Source: Chromatiales bacterium (GTDB lineage Bacteria; Pseudomonadota; Gammaproteobacteria; CAMYNG01). Taken from it: DNA of 7,765 bases. A program made the translations under genes and the position numbers. Shown in pieces: positions 1 through 4,596 of the stretch; position 1 is the stretch's first letter, and every line of letters starts with the position of its first letter. Below the pieces are notes generated by a model. That model was given only the letters and a program-made list of their open reading frames with translations. It was not told where the DNA came from and ran no database searches. The stretch is taken from the NCBI GenBank assembly GCA_026990045.1, contig JALSIK010000420.1, positions 1 to 7,765 on the forward strand, in the 5' to 3' direction.

Positions 1-5
1 GCCAC

Positions 6-82
6 AGGCGCGTAGCTCAGCTGGTTAGAGCACCACCTTGACATGGTGGGGGTCGTTGGTTCGAGTCCAATCGCGCCTACCA
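6..82 (+). tRNA. tRNA-Val (anticodon GAC)
   Basis: This is a complete 77-nt cloverleaf. The acceptor stem AGGCGCG (6-12) pairs with CGCGCCT (72-78), followed by discriminator A79 and an encoded CCA (80-82). The anticodon stem CCACC (33-37) pairs with GGTGG (45-49) around the loop TTGACAT, which places anticodon GAC at 40-42. The T arm carries the usual GGTTCGAGTCC. It decodes valine codons GUC and GUU. Its promoter lies outside the window to the left. No clear promoter is visible between it and thrS, so thrS may be read from the tRNA promoter. Confidence 0.97.
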
Positions 83-88
83 GACACC

Positions 89-123
89 GGGGCGGGGTCA
101 CGGCCGGAGCCGGGCCCCGCCCC
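89..123 (+). promoter_or_regulatory. Strong hairpin between tRNA-Val and thrS
   Basis: GGGGCGGGG (89-97) pairs perfectly with CCCCGCCCC (115-123). The pairing continues inward through T98-G114, C99-G113, a bulged A100 and CGGC/GCCG (101-104 with 109-112) around the loop CGGA. The result is about 15 base pairs. The sequence after it is TTGAATTG, not a T-run, so it is not a classical intrinsic terminator. It could trim or partly terminate the tRNA-Val transcript, or form the upstream arm of a thrS translational operator (see findings). Confidence 0.55.
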
Positions 124-150
124 TTGAATTGTGAGCCGCCCGGCGGCGGC

Positions 151-174
151 ACCAGGAGCCACGTGGCCTTTGGT
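151..174 (+). promoter_or_regulatory. Possible ThrRS-binding hairpin in the thrS leader
   Basis: Bases 151-160 can pair with 165-174 (ACCA/TGGT outside, GCC/GGC inside, two G-U pairs and one A-C mismatch) around the loop ACGU at 161-164. The core is the 10-bp palindrome GCCACGTGGC (158-167). The loop shows CGU, a threonine anticodon, and sits 25-48 nt upstream of the thrS ATG. In E. coli ThrRS represses its own mRNA by binding an anticodon-like hairpin with CGU in the loop at a similar place. The stem here is imperfect and the loop is not seven bases, so the assignment is tentative. Confidence 0.3.
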
Positions 175-198
175 AGGGGTCACCACTGGAGCAGACGC

Positions 199-2130
199 AT
201 GTCGCAGATCACCATCACCCTGCCCGACGGATCCCGGCGGACCTACGACCATCCCGTCACCGTGGCCCAGGTGGCGGCCGACATCGGCCCCGGCCTGGCC
301 AGGGCGGCCTTGGCCGGCAAGGTGGACGACCGCCTGGTGGACACCAGCTTCGTCATCGACCGCGACGCCCGCCTGGCCATCGTCACCGACCGCGATCCCG
401 AGGGGCTGGAGATCATCCGCCATTCCACCGCCCACCTGCTGGCGCAGGCGGTCAAGGAGCTGTTCCCGGAGGCCCAGGTGACCATCGGGCCGGTGATCGA
501 GGACGGCTTCTACTACGACTTCGCCTATCCGCCGGGCTTCTCCGAGTCCGACCTGGAGAAGATCGAGCAGAAGATGCAGGAGCTGGCCAGGCGCGACCTG
601 AAGGTGGAGCGCACGGTCATGCCCCGCGACGAGGCGGTGAAGTTCTTCCGCGACATGGGCGAGGAGTACAAGGCCGAGATCATCGCCTCCATCCCGGAGG
701 GCGAGGAGATCTCCCTCTACCGCCAGGACGGCTTCATCGACCTGTGCCGCGGGCCCCACGTGCCGTCCACCGGCCGGCTCAAGGCCTTCAAGCTCATGAA
801 GCTGGCCGGGGCCTACTGGCGCGGCGACTCGCGCAACGAGATGCTGCAGCGCATCTACGGCACCGCCTGGCCCGACAAGAAGCAGCTCAAGGCCTACCTG
901 CAGCGGCTGGCCGAGGCCGAGAAGCGCGACCACCGGCGCCTGGGCCGGCGCCTGGACCTGTTCCACACCCAGGAAGAGGCCCCGGGCATGGTGTTCTGGC
1001 ACGACCGCGGCTGGACCATCTACCAGGTCATCGAGCAGTACATCCGCGAGCGCCTGCGCGAGCGCGGCTACCAGGAGGTGCACACCCCCGAGGTGGTGGA
1101 CCGCGTCCTGTGGGAGAAGTCGGGTCACTGGGACAAGTTCCACGACATGATGTTCACCACCGAAGCGGAGAACCGGCACTACGCGGTCAAGCCCATGAAC
1201 TGCCCCTGCCACGTGCAGATCTACAACCAGGGCCTCAAGAGCTACCGCGACCTGCCCCTGCGCATGGCCGAGTTCGGCTCCTGCCACCGCAACGAGCCCT
1301 CGGGGACCCTCCACGGCCTCATGCGCCTGCGCAACTTCACCCAGGACGACGCCCACATCTTCTGTACCGAGGACCAGATCCAGCAGGAGGTGTCGGACTT
1401 CATCGACCTGCTCTACGAGGTCTACGCCGACTTCGGCTTCGACGACATCCTGGTCCAGCTCTCCACCCGCCCCGAGGAGCGGGTGGGCTCGGACGCGGTG
1501 TGGGACAAGGCCGAGCGGGCCCTGGCCCAGGCCCTGGACGCCAAGGGCCTGGCCTGGGAGCTGCAGCCGGGGGAGGGGGCCTTCTACGGGCCCAAGATCG
1601 AGTTCTCCCTCCGCGACTGCCTGGGCCGGGTCTGGCAGTGCGGCACCATCCAGGTGGATTTCTCCATGCCCGGCCGGCTGGGGGCCGAGTACGTGGCCGA
1701 GGACGGCTCCCGCCAGACCCCGGTCATGCTCCACCGGGCGGTCCTGGGCTCCATGGAGCGCTTCATCGGCATCCTCATCGAGCACTACGGGGGCGATTTC
1801 CCGCCCTGGCTGGCGCCGGTCCAGGCCGTGGTGCTCAATATCACCGACCGCCAGGCCCCCTATGCCGGGGAGGTGGCCAAGGGCCTGAAAAATCGTGGAT
1901 TTCGGGTGGAAACCGACTTGAGAAATGAGAAGATCGGCTTTAAAATCCGCGAGCACACCTTGCAGAAGGTGCCTTATCTGCTGGTCGTCGGCGATAAGGA
2001 AGTGGAAACTGGCACGGTGGCCGTGCGCACGCGATCCGGGCAGGACCTGGGCGGCATGACGATCGAAGCGTTTGCCGACCGCCTGGCCGGGGACATCGCG
2101 CGCCGCGGCCGTAATGTTTTGGAGGACTGA
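199..2130 (+). CDS. thrS: Threonine--tRNA ligase (ThrRS)
   Basis: This cytoplasmic class II synthetase of 643 aa (E. coli 642) charges tRNA-Thr. An N-terminal TGS domain covers about residues 1-62. The editing domain follows with its HSTAH motif (H75, H79) and C183/H187 in DLCRGPH, the residues that clear mischarged Ser-tRNA. The catalytic core (about 245-535) has the zinc ligands C335 (MNCPC), H386 (DDAH) and H512 (LHRA), motif 2 around FGSCHRNEPSG with R364, and motif 3 around GSMERFIG with R521. The anticodon-binding domain is about 540-643. I chose the ATG at 199 because GGAG (188-191) lies 7 nt upstream and the protein then begins MSQITITLPDGS as in the family. The frame stays open upstream into tRNA-Val, but that part is not coding. 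Codons at about 1885-2020 turn unusually AT-rich and hold a promoter-like sequence. It heads the operon, with infC 3 nt downstream. Confidence 0.98.
   Translation: MSQITITLPDGSRRTYDHPVTVAQVAADIGPGLARAALAGKVDDRLVDTSFVIDRDARLAIVTDRDPEGLEIIRHSTAHLLAQAVKELFPEAQVTIGPVIEDGFYYDFAYPPGFSESDLEKIEQKMQELARRDLKVERTVMPRDEAVKFFRDMGEEYKAEIIASIPEGEEISLYRQDGFIDLCRGPHVPSTGRLKAFKLMKLAGAYWRGDSRNEMLQRIYGTAWPDKKQLKAYLQRLAEAEKRDHRRLGRRLDLFHTQEEAPGMVFWHDRGWTIYQVIEQYIRERLRERGYQEVHTPEVVDRVLWEKSGHWDKFHDMMFTTEAENRHYAVKPMNCPCHVQIYNQGLKSYRDLPLRMAEFGSCHRNEPSGTLHGLMRLRNFTQDDAHIFCTEDQIQQEVSDFIDLLYEVYADFGFDDILVQLSTRPEERVGSDAVWDKAERALAQALDAKGLAWELQPGEGAFYGPKIEFSLRDCLGRVWQCGTIQVDFSMPGRLGAEYVAEDGSRQTPVMLHRAVLGSMERFIGILIEHYGGDFPPWLAPVQAVVLNITDRQAPYAGEVAKGLKNRGFRVETDLRNEKIGFKIREHTLQKVPYLLVVGDKEVETGTVAVRTRSGQDLGGMTIEAFADRLAGDIARRGRNVLED
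1918..1946 (+). promoter_or_regulatory. Internal sigma70-type promoter within thrS
   Basis: TTGAGA (1918-1923, 5 of 6 to TTGACA) is followed after exactly 17 nt by TAAAAT (1941-1946, 5 of 6 to TATAAT). Transcription would start near 1953, about 180 nt upstream of infC. The hexamers fall on codons encoding DLRNEKIGFKI, a conserved ThrRS stretch, using TTG, AGA, AAT, TTT and AAA, which are rare in the rest of this gene. E. coli has infC promoters inside thrS, so the position fits an extra promoter for infC-rpmI-rplT. It is predicted from sequence only. Confidence 0.6.
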
Positions 2131-2136
2131 CGCATC
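2121..2136 (+). promoter_or_regulatory. infC Shine-Dalgarno and ATC start codon
   Basis: GGAGG at 2121-2125, inside the last codons of thrS, lies 8 nt before ATC at 2134-2136, which is ideal spacing. The thrS stop TGA (2128-2130) is in the same frame and only one codon upstream, so no ATG, GTG or TTG can serve as start before the conserved IF3 N-terminus. The site therefore decides the start. Confidence 0.88.
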
Positions 2137-2652
2137 GCTGCACCAAAGAAGACGCGCATCAACGACGAGATCACGGCCAGGGAGGTGCGGGTGATCGACC
2201 CGGACGGCGAACAGGCCGGGATCATGTCCATCGAGGATGCGCTGGCGCGGGCCGAGGAGGCGGAACTGGACCTGGTCGAAGTGGCACCCGAGGCGGACCC
2301 GCCCGTGTGCCGCATCATGGACTATGGCAAGTACCAGTTCGAGCTGAACAAGAAGCGCCACGCCGCCAGGAAGAAGACCAAGCAGATTCACGTCAAGGAA
2401 GTGAAGTTTCGTCCCGGGACGGACGAGGGAGACTACCAGGTCAAACTGCGCAACCTGGTGCGTTTCCTCACCAACGGGGACAAGGCCAAGGTGACCCTGC
2501 GTTTCCGCGGCCGCGAGATGGCCCACCAGGAGCTGGGCGCCCGGCTGCTCAAGCGGGTCGAGGAAGACCTCGCCGAGTACGGCACCGTGGAGCAGTATCC
2601 CAAGATGGAAGGGCGCCAGATGGTGATGATCATCGCCCCCAAGAAAAGGTAG
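2134..2652 (+). CDS. infC: Translation initiation factor IF-3, ATC start
   Basis: IF3 binds the 30S subunit, prevents premature 50S joining and proofreads the start codon and initiator tRNA. The product is 172 aa (E. coli 180). The N-domain begins AAPKKTRINDEIT and contains the DYGKYQFE motif at about residues 66-73. The lysine-rich linker helix follows, and the C-domain (about 85-172) includes KVTLRFRGREM and ends MIIAPKKR. The start is ATC: the nearest common start, GTG at 2185, would remove the conserved RINDEI segment, and an in-frame TGA lies one codon upstream of the ATC. Rare start codons are the known basis of IF3 autoregulation in E. coli, which uses AUU: high IF3 rejects its own start codon. 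The same feedback is inferred here. It lies 3 nt after thrS and 86 nt before rpmI. Confidence 0.96.
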   Translation: MAAPKKTRINDEITAREVRVIDPDGEQAGIMSIEDALARAEEAELDLVEVAPEADPPVCRIMDYGKYQFELNKKRHAARKKTKQIHVKEVKFRPGTDEGDYQVKLRNLVRFLTNGDKAKVTLRFRGREMAHQELGARLLKRVEEDLAEYGTVEQYPKMEGRQMVMIIAPKKR

Positions 2653-2663
2653 CGCGCTGCTGT

Positions 2664-2688
2664 CCGCCGGGTGTGGCGCCCCGGGCGG
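2664..2688 (+). promoter_or_regulatory. Hairpin in the infC-rpmI gap
   Basis: CCGCC (2664-2668) pairs with GGCGG (2684-2688), and inside it GGG (2669-2671) pairs with CCC (2679-2681), leaving a two-base bulge on the 3' side. No T-run follows. In E. coli the region upstream of rpmI carries the L20 translational operator. This hairpin sits in the matching place, but I cannot show that it mimics the L20 site on 23S rRNA. Confidence 0.3.
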
Positions 2689-2738
2689 CCAGCCTGCAAA
2701 CGCGCGTCGTCGTTCATGCAAGAATGCGGAGTAGGAAA

Positions 2739-2936
2739 ATGCCGAAACTCAAGACCAACCGTGGTGCGGCCAAGCGCTTCAAGCGCACCGCCTCCGGCGG
2801 CTTCAAGCGGGCCCAGTCCCACCGCCGCCACATCCTGACCAAGAAGAGCCCCAAGCGGAAGCGCCAGCTGCGCATCACCGCGCGGATCCACGAGTCGGAC
2901 CAGCGGGCCGTGCGCCGGCTGCTGCCGTACAGCTGA
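2739..2936 (+). CDS. rpmI: 50S ribosomal protein L35 (bL35)
   Basis: This is a 65-aa, very basic protein of the large ribosomal subunit, the same length as E. coli L35. It opens with MPKLKTNRGAAKRFK, has the signature SGGFKRAQSHRRHIL at about residues 19-33 and continues KKSPKRKRQLR. Start choice is clear: GGAG (2728-2731) lies 7 nt before ATG 2739, and the product matches the family end to end. The frame is open further upstream, over infC in another phase, but that is a shadow. rplT starts 13 nt downstream. In E. coli L20 represses translation of this gene and, by coupling, of rplT. Confidence 0.98.
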   Translation: MPKLKTNRGAAKRFKRTASGGFKRAQSHRRHILTKKSPKRKRQLRITARIHESDQRAVRRLLPYS

Positions 2937-2949
2937 GGAGGGACGCACC

Positions 2950-3309
2950 ATGCCACGAGTGAAACGGGGCGTCACCGCCCACGCCCGGCACAAGAAGGTC
3001 ATCAAGCAGGCCAAGGGTTACTACGGCCGGCGCAAGAACGTCTTCCGCGTCGCCACCCAGGCCGTGACCAAGGCCGGCCAGTACGCCTACCGTGACCGCC
3101 GCCAGCGCAAGCGCCAGTTCCGCGCCCTGTGGATCGCGCGCATCAACGCCGCGGCACGCGAGTGCGGGCTGTCCTACAGCCGCCTCATCAACGGGCTCAA
3201 GAAGGCCTCCATCGAGGTGGACCGCAAGGTCCTGGCCGACCTCGCCGTGCACGACCCGGTCGCCTTCGGCGCCCTGGCGGAAAAGGCCAAGGCCAGCCTC
3301 GCCGACTGA
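2950..3309 (+). CDS. rplT: 50S ribosomal protein L20 (bL20)
   Basis: L20 is an early assembly protein that binds 23S rRNA. The 119-aa product (E. coli 118) has the long basic N-terminal arm, MPRVKRGVTAHARHKKVI, with AKGYYGRRKNVFRVA at about residues 21-35 and RDRRQRKRQFRALWIARIN at about 48-66. A globular C-domain with GLSYSRLINGLKKA follows. A strong AGGAGG (2936-2941), overlapping the rpmI stop, sits 8 nt before the ATG. In E. coli the protein also acts as the translational repressor of rpmI-rplT. A terminator-like hairpin follows 44 nt after the stop, separating ribosomal-protein expression from pheST. Confidence 0.98.
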   Translation: MPRVKRGVTAHARHKKVIKQAKGYYGRRKNVFRVATQAVTKAGQYAYRDRRQRKRQFRALWIARINAAARECGLSYSRLINGLKKASIEVDRKVLADLAVHDPVAFGALAEKAKASLAD

Positions 3310-3352
3310 GGACCGCGGCGGCGGCAGCGGCCGCCCCGCGCGACTCTGCACG

Positions 3353-3383
3353 AGAGGGAAGGCGGGCCTGCCTTCCCTCTTTT
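3353..3383 (+). terminator. Terminator or attenuator hairpin before pheS
   Basis: AGAGGGAAGGC (3353-3363) and GCCTTCCCTCT (3370-3380) form a perfect 11-bp stem with loop GGGCCT, ending in TTTT (3380-3383). It lies between rplT and pheS, 20 nt before the pheS ATG. E. coli has an attenuator at this spot controlled by the Phe-rich pheM leader peptide. Here no start codon followed by Phe codons precedes the hairpin, so it is probably a partial terminator or is controlled in another way. A second small GC hairpin (3320-3335) lies just upstream. Confidence 0.8.
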
Positions 3384-3403
3384 GCGTGGGCCGCAGAACA
3401 ACA

Positions 3404-4432
3404 ATGCAGGAAGAACTCGCCACACTCGTCGAGGAGGCCACTGCCGAGATCCGGGCCGCCGCCGACCTGGCCGCCCTGGACCGGGTGCGCGTGCGCTACC
3501 TGGGCAAGAAAGGGCTCCTCACCGCCCGCCTCAAAACCCTGGGCCGGCTGCCGCCGGCCGAGCGCCCGCGGGCCGGCCAGGCCATCAACGACGCCAAGCA
3601 GCAGGTGCAGCAGGCGCTGGAGGCCCGCCGCACCGAGCTGGAGGCCGCCGCCCTGGATGCCAGCCTGGCCGCCGAGCGGGTGGACGTGACCCTGCCCGGC
3701 CGCGGCGCGGTGCCCGGCGGCCTGCATCCCGTGACCCGCATCCTGCAGCGCATCGAGGACCTGTTTCTGCAGCTCGGCTTCGAGGTGGCCGAGGGGCCGG
3801 AGATCGAGACCGACTGGCACAACTTCGAGGCCCTCAACATCCCCGCCTCGCACCCGGCGCGGGCCATGCACGACACCTTCTACATCGACGACACCCACCT
3901 GCTGCGCACCCATACCTCGCCGGTGCAGGTCCGGGTCATGCTGGAGCAGGCGCCGCCGCTGCGGGTCATCGCCCCCGGCCGCGTCTACCGCTGCGACTCC
4001 GACCTGACCCACACCCCCATGTTCCACCAGGTGGAAGGGCTCATGGTGGACGAGCGCGTGAGCTTCGCCGATCTCAAGGGCGTGCTGGACGACTTCCTGC
4101 ACCGCTTCTTCGAGCGCGACGACCTGGCGGTGCGTTTCCGGCCGTCCTATTTTCCCTTCACCGAGCCCTCGGCGGAGGTGGACATCCAGTGCGTCATGTG
4201 CAGCGGCGAGGGCTGCCGCGTGTGCGGCCAGACCGGCTGGCTGGAGATCCTGGGCTGCGGCATGGTGCACCCCCGCGTGCTGGAGCAGGTGAACGTGGAT
4301 CCCGAACGCTTCCAGGGCTTCGCCTTCGGCATGGGCGTGGAGCGCCTGGCCATGCTGCGCTATGGCGTCAACGACCTGCGCCTGTTCTTCGAGAACGACA
4401 TCCGGTTCCTCAGGCAGTTCGGCGCGCAGTGA
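3404..4432 (+). CDS. pheS: Phenylalanine--tRNA ligase alpha subunit (PheS)
   Basis: This is the catalytic subunit of the alpha2-beta2 PheRS, which charges tRNA-Phe in the cytoplasm. It is 342 aa (E. coli 327). An N-terminal coiled-coil tRNA-binding arm covers about residues 1-90. The class II core follows, with LRTHTSPVQVR at about 167-177, motif 2 VYRCDSDLTHTPMFHQVEGL at about 194-213, the FTEPSAEVD stretch at about 252-260 and motif 3 GFAFGMGVERLAML at 305-318. A307 is in the amino-acid pocket position corresponding to E. coli A294. Residues 263-274 carry CxxC-x4-CxxC (C263, C266, C271, C274), absent from the E. coli protein but present in many other bacterial PheS as I recall. The ATG at 3404 has almost no Shine-Dalgarno. 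The open frame upstream overlaps rplT and is not coding. Confidence 0.97.
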   Translation: MQEELATLVEEATAEIRAAADLAALDRVRVRYLGKKGLLTARLKTLGRLPPAERPRAGQAINDAKQQVQQALEARRTELEAAALDASLAAERVDVTLPGRGAVPGGLHPVTRILQRIEDLFLQLGFEVAEGPEIETDWHNFEALNIPASHPARAMHDTFYIDDTHLLRTHTSPVQVRVMLEQAPPLRVIAPGRVYRCDSDLTHTPMFHQVEGLMVDERVSFADLKGVLDDFLHRFFERDDLAVRFRPSYFPFTEPSAEVDIQCVMCSGEGCRVCGQTGWLEILGCGMVHPRVLEQVNVDPERFQGFAFGMGVERLAMLRYGVNDLRLFFENDIRFLRQFGAQ

Positions 4433-4437
4433 ATCCC

Positions 4438-4596
4438 ATGTCGAACGAAGCATGCGTCCGCAGGAGCGCCGCCCCCGGCGCGAACGTCCCGCCACCGGGG
4501 GTTCCGGGTCCCTCCCGGCCGCCGGCAGCCGGCCGCGGGGACGGCGCGGTCGAAGCGGGGCGCGTGATCTCCAACGACGTCGGATATCTTCGATGA
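4438..4596 (+). CDS. Possible 52-aa ORF filling the pheS-pheT gap
   Basis: An ATG 5 nt after the pheS stop opens a frame of 52 codons whose TGA (4594-4596) overlaps the pheT start as ATGA. The predicted peptide starts MSNEACVRRSAAPGANVPPP, is rich in Gly, Pro, Ala and Arg, and resembles no family I know. There is no good Shine-Dalgarno. By my count its GC by codon position is about 77, 67 and 79 percent, a much weaker coding signal than its neighbours. The pheT frame is also open across the whole gap, so openness here means little. It could work by translational coupling, carrying ribosomes from pheS to the weak pheT start without a functional peptide, or be chance. Confidence 0.25.
   Translation: MSNEACVRRSAAPGANVPPPGVPGPSRPPAAGRGDGAVEAGRVISNDVGYLR

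Noticed and set aside
43..198. Upstream extension of thrS by 52 residues
   Set aside because: It starts inside the tRNA-Val anticodon arm and the extra residues are unlike ThrRS. The ATG at 199 has a good ribosome site and the family N-terminus.
83..198. A sigma70 promoter between tRNA-Val and thrS, with TTGAAT (124-129) as -35
   Set aside because: Sequence 16-18 nt downstream is GC-only (CGGCAC) and offers no -10 hexamer.
25..2721. 898-codon open frame on the minus strand opposite tRNA-Val, thrS and infC
   Set aside because: It runs antisense across a tRNA and two clearly recognised genes. High GC makes stops rare in antisense frames, and its His/Gly/Val/Leu-rich text matches no family.
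4452..4592. 47-residue N-terminal extension of PheT from an in-frame ATG
   Set aside because: The extension is low-complexity Arg/Gly/Pro, and PheT proteins begin at MKVSERWLREWV, encoded from 4593.
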